DNA of 20,792 nucleotides, from contig QNYP01000037.1 of NCBI GenBank assembly GCA_003978675.1, forward strand, positions 1 to 20,792, written 5' to 3'. The notes under the pieces were generated by a model. That model did no database searches. It was not told the DNA's origin and worked only from the letters and a program-made list of their open reading frames with translations. The stretch comes from Hydrogenothermus sp. (GTDB lineage: Bacteria > Aquificota > Aquificia > Aquificales > Hydrogenothermaceae). The position numbers and the translations under genes are program-made. This document shows positions 7,990 through 15,762 of the stretch, one piece after another; the stretch's first letter is position 1, and the number at the start of each line of letters is the position of its first letter.

Positions 7990-8400
7990 ATGGTTCCAGA
8001 TATATATATTGGGGAGAAATGGTATTCTTTAGATGAAGTATTTAAAAGTTTTTCAGATAAAGAATGCGGAGCATTAGATATATTTTTAGGTATCCCAAGA
8101 AGTGCTCCAGAGGATGGAAATGTAAAACAGTTGGAATATGAAGCATATGTATCTATGGCAGAAAAAGTAATAAAAGAAATTATAGAAGAAGCAAAGGGAA
8201 AGTTTAAAGTTAAACATGCTATAGTTCATCATAGAACAGGAGTAGTTCCTGTTGGAATTCCTTCATTTTTGGTAGCAGTGTGGGCAGGACATAGACAAGA
8301 AGCTTTTGCAGCTTGTAGATATATTGTAGATGAAGTAAAAGCAAGAGCACCTATTTGGAAAAAAGAAGTTTTTGTTACTGGAGGGGAAAAATGGAAATAG
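7990..8400 (+). CDS. moaE: Molybdopterin synthase catalytic subunit MoaE
   Basis: A 136-residue cytoplasmic protein of normal MoaE length. With MoaD it inserts two sulfurs into precursor Z to make molybdopterin for molybdenum or tungsten enzymes. Conserved features: FLGIPR with Arg37, LEYEAYVSMA (48-57), HHRTGVVPVG (80-89), AGHRQEAFAACRYIVDEVK (99-117), and APIWKKE with Lys124. Lys117 and Lys124 are spaced like the two catalytic lysines of Escherichia coli MoaE (K119 and K126). GAGGAG sits ahead of the ATG. No moaD or other molybdenum cofactor gene is nearby. The stop overlaps the dnaN start by 10 bases, an unusual partnership but clearly co-transcribed. Confidence 0.93.
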   Translation: MVPDIYIGEKWYSLDEVFKSFSDKECGALDIFLGIPRSAPEDGNVKQLEYEAYVSMAEKVIKEIIEEAKGKFKVKHAIVHHRTGVVPVGIPSFLVAVWAGHRQEAFAACRYIVDEVKARAPIWKKEVFVTGGEKWK

Positions 8401-9488
8401 TTATAGACAAATCTGCTCTTCAAGATGTATTAAAAAAGGCAATTTCTGCAACAGAAAAAAAATCAGCACTTCCAATTTTATCTAATTTTTTGCTTGAAGC
8501 AAAAGAAGATAAATTAGTAGTTCAAGGAACAGATTTAGAAGTTCATGTTAGTGTTTCTGTTTTTGCACAGGTTGAAAAAGAAGGAACTGCATGTGTAAAT
8601 GCAAAAAAACTAAACGATATTGCAAGACTTTTACCAAGTGAGAAAGTCCATATAAAATTAGAAGATAATAGTTTAAAAATAAAATCAGGAAAGACAAAGT
8701 ATTCTCTACCAACTACCGCTTCTGAAGATTTCCCACAAATGTATCCTTTTCCAGAAGAAAATGCATTTATTATTTCTGGGGCACACCTGCAAAATGCGAT
8801 TAATAAAACCCTGTATGCATCATCAAAAGAAGAAAGCAGATATGCACTTCAAGGGGCTTTATTTAAAACGAAAGATAGCAATCTTATAGATGTTGTTGCA
8901 ACTGATGGACATAGACTTGCACTATACACCATAGAAAAGACAGGAGCAGGGGAAATTTCTATAGTAGTTCCTCAAAAGGCTTTAAACGAGCTAAAAAAAC
9001 TTTTAACAGGAATGGAAGATGTAGAAGTAGCAGCAACTTCTCAATACACATTCTTTAGGACAAAAGAATGGATACTAATGTCAAGACTACTTGAAGGAGC
9101 TTTTCCTGATTATACACAGGTAATACCAAATGAGTTTACAATTCAAGTAATTTTGGACAAAAAAGAACTGATAGAAGCAGTAAAAAGAGTTTCTGCAGTT
9201 GTTGAAGGAGACGCAAAACCAATTAGATTTACATTAAAAACAGGTATATTAGAACTTAGAAGTTTTTCAAAAGAGTATGGGGAAGCAATAGACGAGTTAG
9301 AAATAGAATATGAAGGAGAAAATTTTGTAATAGGTTTTAATGCAAAATACATAATAGAAGCAGTTGAAGCTATAGATGAAGATAGATTTTTTATGAAATT
9401 TACAAACCCAAATGCCCAAACATTAATACAACCTTTAGAAAGTGAGAACTACAAAGCAATAGTAATGCCTATGGATATACCAGCTTAA
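8391..9488 (+). CDS. dnaN: DNA polymerase III beta subunit (sliding clamp)
   Basis: A 365-residue protein, the usual bacterial clamp length. It forms a ring dimer around DNA and tethers polymerase III. Recognisable stretches include the beginning MEIVIDKSAL, KKSALPILSNFLLEA in domain 1, VATDGHRLALY in domain 2, and the C-terminal MPMDIPA, where most clamps have an MPMRL-like end. The in-frame ATG at 8355 would add 12 residues absent from the family. ATG 8391 has GAGGGG (8381-8386) at good spacing and matches the canonical N-terminus. It overlaps moaE by 10 bases and lies 19 bases before pstB. No dnaA or gyrB is near, so this is not a classical origin region. Confidence 0.95.
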   Translation: MEIVIDKSALQDVLKKAISATEKKSALPILSNFLLEAKEDKLVVQGTDLEVHVSVSVFAQVEKEGTACVNAKKLNDIARLLPSEKVHIKLEDNSLKIKSGKTKYSLPTTASEDFPQMYPFPEENAFIISGAHLQNAINKTLYASSKEESRYALQGALFKTKDSNLIDVVATDGHRLALYTIEKTGAGEISIVVPQKALNELKKLLTGMEDVEVAATSQYTFFRTKEWILMSRLLEGAFPDYTQVIPNEFTIQVILDKKELIEAVKRVSAVVEGDAKPIRFTLKTGILELRSFSKEYGEAIDELEIEYEGENFVIGFNAKYIIEAVEAIDEDRFFMKFTNPNAQTLIQPLESENYKAIVMPMDIPA

Positions 9489-9507
9489 TTATGGAGGAAA
9501 AGGTTTT

Positions 9508-10284
9508 ATGCAAGAAAAAATAAAAGTAGATAACCTATATTTTTGGTATGCAGGACAGCCTTATCCAGATAAGGAAAAAGCAGCTTTAAAAGGTATAACA
9601 TTACCTGTTTATGAGAAAAAAGTTACTGCCTTAATTGGTCCATCTGGTTGTGGTAAAACAACATTGCTTAGAAGTTTTAATAGAATGCATGACCTTTACC
9701 CAGGAAACAAATACGAAGGACAAATACTTTTAGATGGGGAAAATATATTATCAGATGATTACGACCTTATTAAACTTAGAACAAAAGTAGGAATGGTGTT
9801 TCAAAAACCTACACCTTTTCCTATGAGTATATTTGATAATGTTGCATATGGATTAAAGCTTAGAGGAATAAAAGACAAAAGCGAGCTTGAAGGTAGGGTT
9901 GAAAAAGCATTAAAACAGGCAGCGTTATGGGAAGAAGTTAAAGACAGGTTAAAAGACCCAGCAACAGGTTTATCAGGAGGACAGCAACAAAGATTAGTAA
10001 TAGCTAGAGCTTTAGCAGTTGAACCAGAAGTTTTACTGTTTGATGAACCAACTTCAGCATTAGATCCAATATCTACATCAAAAATAGAAGAACTTGTGGT
10101 TCAGCTTAGAGATAGCGTAACTATAATAATCGTGACCCACAATATGCAACAAGCAGCAAGGGTTTCTGATTATACTGCATTTATGTATCTTGGAAAACTG
10201 GTTGAATTTGATAAAACAGACATTATATTTACATCACCAAAGGAAAAACTTACAGAAGATTATATTACAGGAAAATTTGGATAG
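9508..10284 (+). CDS. pstB: Phosphate ABC transporter ATP-binding protein PstB
   Basis: A 258-residue ATPase of the PstSCAB high-affinity phosphate importer, acting at the cytoplasmic face. Walker A is GPSGCGKT at 44-51, the Q-loop lies in VFQKPTPFPMSI (about 97-108), the ABC signature is LSGGQ at 155-159, Walker B is VLLFDE at 175-180, and the switch His is 211 in THNMQQAARVSD. The FNRMHDL stretch (57-63) and the KPTPFPMSI stretch are highly typical of PstB. GGAGG precedes the ATG. The permease genes pstC and pstA and the binding protein pstS are not adjacent. The next gene, phoU, is its usual partner. Confidence 0.95.
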   Translation: MQEKIKVDNLYFWYAGQPYPDKEKAALKGITLPVYEKKVTALIGPSGCGKTTLLRSFNRMHDLYPGNKYEGQILLDGENILSDDYDLIKLRTKVGMVFQKPTPFPMSIFDNVAYGLKLRGIKDKSELEGRVEKALKQAALWEEVKDRLKDPATGLSGGQQQRLVIARALAVEPEVLLFDEPTSALDPISTSKIEELVVQLRDSVTIIIVTHNMQQAARVSDYTAFMYLGKLVEFDKTDIIFTSPKEKLTEDYITGKFG

Positions 10285-10304
10285 TGTGTTAAGGAGGAAA
10301 TTGA

Positions 10305-10967
10305 ATGCTTATAAAACCTAAACTTGATGAAATTAGAAATAGACTTATAGAAATGGCAGAAATTGCAGATACAATGTTAGAGAATGCAGTTAAAGCAATA
10401 ATAGAGCACGATGGAAAGTACTTATCATCTGTAGCAGAGTTGGAAGAAAAACTAGACAAAATGGAAGTTGAAAATGAAAGTTTAATAATAACTACAATTG
10501 CAAGGTTTCAACCAGAAGCAAAGTATCTAAGAATCTTAGTAATGGACTTATTTGTAAACAGAGACTTAGAAAGAATAGGAGACCATGCAGAAAACATAAA
10601 AGAACAAGCAGAGCATATAATTACAAAACCAAAGCTAAAAGAGTATATAGACCTTCCAATTATGACAGATATAACACTTGGAATGGTTAGGGATGCAGTT
10701 AAGTGCTTGGAAACTTTAGACACCGAGCTTGCAAGAGATGTTATATCAAGAGATGATAAAGTGGATGCATTAAACGAACAGATAATAAGAGATTTATATA
10801 CATATATGGTAGAAGACCCTAAAAATATAAAAATAGGAATAAGGCTAATTACAGTAGCATCAAATATAGAAAGGGTTGCAGATATAGCAACAAATTTAGC
10901 AGAAGAAGTTATTTATATGAAAGAGGGTAAAATGCTAAGGCATCAGGAAATAGATGATGGAAACTAA
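10305..10967 (+). CDS. phoU: Phosphate-signalling regulator PhoU
   Basis: A 220-residue all-helical protein with two PhoU repeats. The metal-binding motifs are ERIGDHAENI (89-98) in repeat 1 and ERVADIATNL (189-198) in repeat 2, each with the E/D-x-x-x-D pattern. PhoU links the Pst transporter to the PhoR kinase, keeping the Pho response off when phosphate is ample. AAGGAGG stands before ATG 10305. It lies 20 bases after pstB and overlaps the kinase gene by 14 bases, an arrangement that supports a PstB-PhoU-PhoR signalling unit. Confidence 0.94.
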   Translation: MLIKPKLDEIRNRLIEMAEIADTMLENAVKAIIEHDGKYLSSVAELEEKLDKMEVENESLIITTIARFQPEAKYLRILVMDLFVNRDLERIGDHAENIKEQAEHIITKPKLKEYIDLPIMTDITLGMVRDAVKCLETLDTELARDVISRDDKVDALNEQIIRDLYTYMVEDPKNIKIGIRLITVASNIERVADIATNLAEEVIYMKEGKMLRHQEIDDGN

Positions 10968-11967
10968 ATATAAAATAAAAGTTTCAGACTTAGAAAGCTT
11001 TTTAAAATTTTTAGATTTTCTGCAAGAAGGTATAATTGTAATAGAACCAGATGGAAAAATAGGATATATAAACAAATATGCAGAAGATATATTAGGAATT
11101 GAAGAGCCAGAAGGAGCCCATTTTTCAAAAGTTATAAAAAATGATTATCTTTACTCGATAATTTCTCATAAATATGAAAGAGACAACGTAAGAGAAGAAA
11201 TAATAATAAATGACAGAAAATTTTTAGTGAAAGTTTATAAAATAGATGAAAAAAAATTTATCCATCTTACTGATATTACGCCATTTGAAATATACAAACA
11301 AGCAAAAAAAGATTTTGTTTCAAATGTATCCCATGAATTAAAAACACCAATAGCAGTTTTAAAGGGTATTATAGAAACTCTTCAAGATGAGGAAGAAAGT
11401 CCTCATAAGAAAAAATTTTTATCTATGGCTTTTAAAAGAATAAACCAGATGAACAGTTTGATAAACGATTTATTAATAATTGCCAGATTAGAGTCTAAAG
11501 AAGATAAACTAATAAAAACAAAAATAAAACTAAAAGGATTTATAAACTCAATTTATGAGGATTTAGCTCATCTTTGTAAAGAAAAAAATATAACCTTTGA
11601 AAATAAAATATCAGATAACCTAGAAATTTATGCAGATGAAAATAAACTTTCTATTTTATTTAAAAATCTAATAGAAAATGCTATTAAATACAATAAAGAA
11701 AACGGACATGTTGAAGTATTTTCTAAAGAAAATGGAAAATATGTTGTTGTTAGCGTTAAGGACACAGGTATAGGAATTCCTAAAGAAGCACTGCCTCTAA
11801 TATTTGAGAGGTTTTACAGAGTTGATAAATCAAGAAGTAGAAATGTTGGAGGTACAGGGTTAGGTCTTTCTATTGTTAAACATATAGCAGAAGCTCATGG
11901 AGGAAAAGTAAAAGTAGAAAGTAAAATTGGAGAAGGTTCAATTTTTGAGGTGTATTTGCCAAAATGA
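10954..11967 (+). CDS. phoR: PhoR-like sensor histidine kinase, cytoplasmic
   Basis: A 337-residue kinase. An N-terminal PAS domain (about 14-110, LQEGIIVIEPDGKIGYINK) is followed by a HisKA domain with phospho-acceptor His127 in SHELKTP, and a HATPase domain: N-box NLIENAIKY (238-246), DTGIGI (270-275), FERFY (284-288) and GGTGLGLSI (299-307). No membrane helix is visible, unlike many PhoR proteins, so it should be soluble or membrane-associated through PhoU and the Pst complex. The position after pstB-phoU supports PhoR; without context it would simply be a PAS histidine kinase. The ATGs at 10954 and 10957 are both plausible after AGGA at 10945-10948. No response regulator gene adjoins it. 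The stop overlaps the next start as ATGA. Confidence 0.82.
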   Translation: MMETKYKIKVSDLESFLKFLDFLQEGIIVIEPDGKIGYINKYAEDILGIEEPEGAHFSKVIKNDYLYSIISHKYERDNVREEIIINDRKFLVKVYKIDEKKFIHLTDITPFEIYKQAKKDFVSNVSHELKTPIAVLKGIIETLQDEEESPHKKKFLSMAFKRINQMNSLINDLLIIARLESKEDKLIKTKIKLKGFINSIYEDLAHLCKEKNITFENKISDNLEIYADENKLSILFKNLIENAIKYNKENGHVEVFSKENGKYVVVSVKDTGIGIPKEALPLIFERFYRVDKSRSRNVGGTGLGLSIVKHIAEAHGGKVKVESKIGEGSIFEVYLPK

Positions 11968-12830
11968 AGATTTTAATAACAGGTTCAACAGGCTTTGTAG
12001 GCTCGCATTTACTTGAAAAAATTTCTAAAAATAAGAATTTTCAACTTATTCTTCCTGTAAGAAGTAAAAATAAGCTAAAGAATTTTTATGATAATCCAAG
12101 TGTAAAAATCCTTCCTTTTAACGAAGATTTAGAAAAAATAGTTATTCAGTCCAATCCAGATGTAGTTATAAATTTACTAGGGATACTAACAGAAATTCCA
12201 GAAAGAAATGCAACTTTTGAAAAACTTCATTTTGAATTTACAAAAAGATTAGTAGATGGTTCAAAAAAATCAAATGTAAGTTTGTTTGTCCAAATGTCAG
12301 CATTAGGAGCAGATTTAAACTCAAAAAGTAGATACAAAAAAACAAAAGCACTTGCAGAGAAATACATAATAGAAAGTGGGTTAACTTACTTTATATTTAG
12401 ACCATCTATGATTTTAGGTAAAGGGCAAAAACTATTTGAAGACCTTAAATTTTTAAGTAAGATTTTCCCAATTTTTATAGCTCCTAGGGGAAAAGTTCAG
12501 CCTGTTCATATAAATGATGTTGTAGAGAGTTTTATTCAAGTATTAAGTTTTGATGAAAAGAATCAAATTTTTGAACTTTGTGGAAAAAAGATAGTTTCTT
12601 ACAAGGATTTGTTTGAATTTGCTTTAAAATTGTTAAATATAAAGAGACCAGTTTTCGAAGTAAATAGAAACTTTTTATTTCCAATTTCATTAATAGGCTC
12701 TATTTTTGGAAAGCCCATAACTTTAGACCAGTGGTATATGTTAGAGAAAGACAATATATGTTTGGGGGATTATAAAGGAGTTTATGATATCCTTGGTAGT
12801 GTAAGGGATGCATTTGATATAAAAATTTAG
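11964..12830 (+). CDS. Atypical SDR / NAD-dependent epimerase-like protein (NDUFA9-like)
   Basis: A 288-residue Rossmann-fold protein. TGSTGFVGSH at 6-15 is the nucleotide-binding TGxxGxxG motif. Leu-rich VVINLLGIL (67-75), MSALGAD (111-117) and YKKTK with Tyr124/Lys128 follow, then RPSMILGKG (146-154) and QPVHINDVVESF (179-190). This set matches the atypical SDR group that includes the complex I subunit NDUFA9 and its bacterial relatives, which bind NADPH without clear catalysis. Start and stop overlap phoR (ATGA), yet the next gene, nuoCD, lies only 46 bases downstream, so a link to complex I is plausible. Alternatives are a nucleoside-sugar epimerase or an isoflavone-reductase-like enzyme. 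Confidence 0.7.
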   Translation: MKILITGSTGFVGSHLLEKISKNKNFQLILPVRSKNKLKNFYDNPSVKILPFNEDLEKIVIQSNPDVVINLLGILTEIPERNATFEKLHFEFTKRLVDGSKKSNVSLFVQMSALGADLNSKSRYKKTKALAEKYIIESGLTYFIFRPSMILGKGQKLFEDLKFLSKIFPIFIAPRGKVQPVHINDVVESFIQVLSFDEKNQIFELCGKKIVSYKDLFEFALKLLNIKRPVFEVNRNFLFPISLIGSIFGKPITLDQWYMLEKDNICLGDYKGVYDILGSVRDAFDIKI

Positions 12831-12844
12831 TAGAATTTTATAAC
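12814..12844 (+). promoter_or_regulatory. Possible promoter for the nuo genes
   Basis: TTGATA (12814-12819) and TATAAC (12839-12844) are separated by 19 bases, slightly longer than ideal. They lie just ahead of the nuoCD ribosome site and partly within the end of the preceding gene. The boxes fit, but this AT-rich background produces such matches by chance. Confidence 0.3.
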
Positions 12845-12876
12845 AGCGTTTTAAAAATTTAAGAAGGGAGAGAGTA

Positions 12877-14619
12877 ATGTCCTGGATTAGTCTTGAAAAA
12901 GCAAAAGGTCTAGAAAGTAAATTTGATTATATCACAGTTAATGAATCTAAAACCGGATATGTTTATATAGATGTTCCTAAAGAAAAATTAATAGACTTTT
13001 TAAGATTTTTGAAAGAAGACCCTGATTATTCTTTTAAAATGTTTATAGACTGGACAGTAATAGACCATGGGGAAAAAGAAGACCCAAGATTTCAAGGAGT
13101 ATTAATTTTATATTCCCCAGAACATCAAGAAAGAATAATTGTAAAAAGCTGGGCTACAGAAGAAACTCTTCCTTCATTAATAGATTTATGGCCGGCTGCA
13201 AAGTGGGCAGAGAGAGAAGCCTGGGATATGTTTGGCGTTAGGTATGAGGGACATGAAAACCTTGTTAGAATGTTTATGTGGGAAGGATATCCATACCATC
13301 CATTAAGAAAAGATTTTCCAATAAGAGGTATAGAGGATACAGAATTACCTTCTTTGAACGAAGTAGAAAGACAAGACCAGTTAGAAGGTCTATTTAACTA
13401 CTCAAGAATGCATACAGCACTACCAACTCTTGAAGACTTAGAAAGAACCCAAAAGGCAAGAATGCCCCATAAACAATCACAAATAGTATTAAACTGGGGA
13501 CCATTACATCCAGGAACTCACGGAACAATATGGTTTTTATTTGACCTAGATGGAGAATATGTCCAGCAATGCGATATCATCATTGGACAGCTTCATAGAG
13601 GTGTTGAAAAAATCGCAGAAAATATTGGATACCAACAGTTTATTCCATACACAGATAGAATGGATTATATTGCTTCAATAAATGAAAACCATGCTTATGT
13701 AGTTTCAGCTGAAAAAATGCTTGGCATTCATGAAAAAGTTCCTCCAAAAGCAAAATGGATAAGAACATTAATGGCAGAACTTTCTAGAATAAATTCACAC
13801 CTTCTTTGGCTTGGAACTTATGCTCTAGACCTTGGTGCTTTAACAATGTTCCTTTATACATTTAGAGAAAGAGAAAAAATAATGGATATATTTGAAGGAA
13901 TTACAGGTGCAAGATTTACAATAAACTACTTTAGAATAGGTGGTGTTTTTGCAGATTTACCAGCAGGAGCTCTTGAGGCAATAGAACACTTTATAAAAGA
14001 TTTCCCTCAAAGAATTAATGACTATGAAACACTTTTAACAAGAAACAGAATTTGGCTAAAGAGAAATAAAGATGTTTGTGTGTTAACAGAGCAAGATGTT
14101 TATGATTATGGTTTAACAGGTGCTGTTGCTAGAGCTTCAGGAGTTGCTTATGATTTAAGGAAAATAGATAAATACGATGCTTATGGAGAAGTAGATTTTG
14201 ATATACCAATAGGGGAAGTTGGAGATTCATATGATAGATATCTTGTTAGAATGGAAGAAATGAGACAAAGTGCAAAAATAATTCAGCAGTGTATAGAAAA
14301 ACTAAGAAATGATTTTACACCAGAAGACCCATATTTCTTAGAACCAGAAGACCCTAAAAAGTTAAAGCTTTCTATAGATGGTAGAGGTTTAAAACTTCCT
14401 GAAGGAGAAGTTTACGCGTCTACAGATAATCCGAGAGGAGAATTAGGATTTTATATATATAACAAAAAGGCATCTATAAAACCTTACAGAGTTAGAATTC
14501 GCTCTGGTGCATTTTATAACCTACAAGTATTTACAAAAGCAATTATTGGAAGACCTATAGCAGATGCTATAACGCTACTTTCTACAATTGACCCAGTTGT
14601 TGGTGAAACAGACAGATAA
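12877..14619 (+). CDS. nuoCD: NADH-quinone oxidoreductase fused subunit C/D (NuoCD)
   Basis: A 580-residue fusion of the 30-kDa and 49-kDa subunits of respiratory complex I, located in the peripheral arm next to the quinone site. The NuoC half (about 1-150) ends with the 30-kDa signature EREAWDMFGVRYEGHENLV (112-130) and HPLRKDFP. A linker of about 50 residues leads to NuoD, which starts at NWGPLHPGTHG (206-216) with the quinone-site His211 and His215. HRGVEKIAENIGYQQ (240-254) and the C-terminal PVVGETDR, equivalent to the conserved GExDR end, complete it. AGGGAGAG precedes the ATG. nuoA and nuoB, which normally stand upstream, are absent. Fusion of C and D is known in several bacterial groups. 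Confidence 0.96.
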   Translation: MSWISLEKAKGLESKFDYITVNESKTGYVYIDVPKEKLIDFLRFLKEDPDYSFKMFIDWTVIDHGEKEDPRFQGVLILYSPEHQERIIVKSWATEETLPSLIDLWPAAKWAEREAWDMFGVRYEGHENLVRMFMWEGYPYHPLRKDFPIRGIEDTELPSLNEVERQDQLEGLFNYSRMHTALPTLEDLERTQKARMPHKQSQIVLNWGPLHPGTHGTIWFLFDLDGEYVQQCDIIIGQLHRGVEKIAENIGYQQFIPYTDRMDYIASINENHAYVVSAEKMLGIHEKVPPKAKWIRTLMAELSRINSHLLWLGTYALDLGALTMFLYTFREREKIMDIFEGITGARFTINYFRIGGVFADLPAGALEAIEHFIKDFPQRINDYETLLTRNRIWLKRNKDVCVLTEQDVYDYGLTGAVARASGVAYDLRKIDKYDAYGEVDFDIPIGEVGDSYDRYLVRMEEMRQSAKIIQQCIEKLRNDFTPEDPYFLEPEDPKKLKLSIDGRGLKLPEGEVYASTDNPRGELGFYIYNKKASIKPYRVRIRSGAFYNLQVFTKAIIGRPIADAITLLSTIDPVVGETDR

Positions 14620-14814
14620 ATGAATAAGGTTTATGAAGAGTTTGGGAAAATTTTCTTAAATATAAGTGTTGCGGTAGTTGTTTTTGTATTTATAAAGCCC
14701 ATTTTAGAAAGGCAGTTTAACCCATTGATAGGGTTAATATTTGCAGGAATAGTTCTTTTTCTATTGTTTTTTGCCTATATTTTATTAAAAAAGGCAGGTG
14801 ATAAAAATGAGTGA
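14620..14814 (+). CDS. Small two-helix membrane protein in the nuo cluster
   Basis: A 64-residue protein not recognised as any Nuo subunit. It has two hydrophobic segments (about 13-27 and 37-56) separated by a short basic loop (KPILERQFNP) and a charged C-terminus. The ATG follows the nuoCD stop with no gap and has only a weak ribosome site, suggesting coupling to nuoCD. It is too short for NuoA, NuoJ or NuoK. It may be an accessory or assembly factor for complex I, but nothing in the sequence proves this. Confidence 0.7.
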   Translation: MNKVYEEFGKIFLNISVAVVVFVFIKPILERQFNPLIGLIFAGIVLFLLFFAYILLKKAGDKNE

Positions 14815-14914
14815 ATATGAAATAAGATATTTACTATACGTTTTACCTTCACTGTTAGTTATCTTAGGATTTGGCTTATTTTTAATTTTGAAAAAAGATA
14901 AAGGAAAGGCTTAA
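14807..14914 (+). CDS. Very small single-helix membrane protein in the nuo cluster
   Basis: A 35-codon reading frame beginning MSEYEIRYLLY and ending in a Lys-rich tail (KKDKGKA). One hydrophobic helix spans about residues 9-28. A good ribosome site, AGGTGAT (14796-14802), stands 5 bases before the ATG. The gene overlaps the preceding one by 8 bases and stops 18 bases before nuoI, with its own AGAGGAGG there. Tight packing, a ribosome site and a plausible topology (positive C-terminus inside) argue that it is real. Function unknown; possibly a small stabilising subunit like those found in respiratory oxidases. Confidence 0.6.
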   Translation: MSEYEIRYLLYVLPSLLVILGFGLFLILKKDKGKA

Positions 14915-14932
14915 ATTAGAGGAGGTAAAAGA

Positions 14933-15649
14933 ATGGGCATAGTAAAAGTTGGATTAAATAGAAATGTAAAACCTCAAAGTCTTATAGAAAAAATATTTTT
15001 CTTAGATTTTATGAAAGGTTTAAAGACTACTATAAAACACCTTTTCAAAAAGACTATTACCGTAGATTTTCCATACGAAGTTTCAGTTCCAACAATTAGA
15101 TTTAGAGGAGTTCATGGTCTTAGAAATGTTGATGGAACAGAGGCAGATGATTTTAATAGTTGGGTAAAAAAGCTAAAAATTAAACCCCCTGAAGTAGGAG
15201 AAACAAGATGTATTGCTTGCAAGTTCTGTCAGGCTGCTTGTCCAGTTCCAGAGTTATTTACGATAAAGGCAGAAAAATTACAAGTTCCAGAAGATCACCC
15301 TCATCATGGACTAAAAGTTTTAGCAGTGTTTGATATGGATTTATCAAAATGTATGTTCTGTGGATTATGTACACAAGCTTGTCCAACAGATTGTATTATT
15401 CATACAGACATTTATGATTTATCTTCTTATACCAGAAAAAGTTGGGTTTTAAATAAGGAAGAATTATCTAGAATTGCAGATGATTTTATCGCAAGAAGAG
15501 GAAAAGAAAAATTTGATGAAAAATCTAAATGGAGACAAGACCAACAAATATGGCCAGATTACGATACTCCAAGAGCAAAAGCATGGGAAGGTTGGATGCC
15601 TTCTTACTCTCCAAACTATGCTTCTGTATCTAAAGAATCTGCAGAATAA
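14933..15649 (+). CDS. nuoI: NADH-quinone oxidoreductase subunit I (NuoI), 2x[4Fe-4S]
   Basis: A 238-residue ferredoxin-like subunit that carries electrons through clusters N6a and N6b toward N2 in complex I. RFRGVHGL at 57-64 is the conserved NuoI segment. The first cluster uses Cys93, 96, 99 and the second-cluster partner Cys103 (CIACKFCQAACP). The second motif has Cys140, 143, 146 and 150 (CMFCGLCTQACP). The C-terminal tail after about 165 is longer than in many NuoI proteins and rich in Trp and Arg. A strong ribosome site, AGAGGAGG, precedes the ATG. It is last in the nuoCD operon and is followed at once by a terminator, so nuoH and the J-N membrane subunits are not in this operon. Confidence 0.95.
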   Translation: MGIVKVGLNRNVKPQSLIEKIFFLDFMKGLKTTIKHLFKKTITVDFPYEVSVPTIRFRGVHGLRNVDGTEADDFNSWVKKLKIKPPEVGETRCIACKFCQAACPVPELFTIKAEKLQVPEDHPHHGLKVLAVFDMDLSKCMFCGLCTQACPTDCIIHTDIYDLSSYTRKSWVLNKEELSRIADDFIARRGKEKFDEKSKWRQDQQIWPDYDTPRAKAWEGWMPSYSPNYASVSKESAE

Positions 15650-15655
15650 AAATTT

Positions 15656-15677
15656 AAGGGCTTTTTAGCCCTTTTTT
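15656..15677 (+). terminator. Rho-independent terminator after nuoI
   Basis: AAGGGCT (15656-15662) pairs with AGCCCTT (15667-15673) around a TTTT loop, followed by TTTT and further T-rich sequence. It starts 6 bases after the nuoI stop and cleanly ends the nuoCD-nuoI unit. The remaining 85 bases before the next gene show a possible -10 (TATACT, 15722-15727) without a convincing -35. Confidence 0.9.
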
Positions 15678-15762
15678 ATTTTTTATGACCCCTCTTATAC
15701 AAAATCAAGCTGTCTAAAAGCTATACTTTCTAATACCAAGTAAATTTTCACGAGGAAATATT

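Noticed and set aside
12820..12843. AAAATT...AATTTT hairpin after the SDR gene
   Set aside because: Six A/T pairs only and no T tract; not convincing as a terminator.
15474..15668. 64-residue + strand frame overlapping the end of nuoI
   Set aside because: It lies mostly inside nuoI in another frame and runs into the terminator hairpin.
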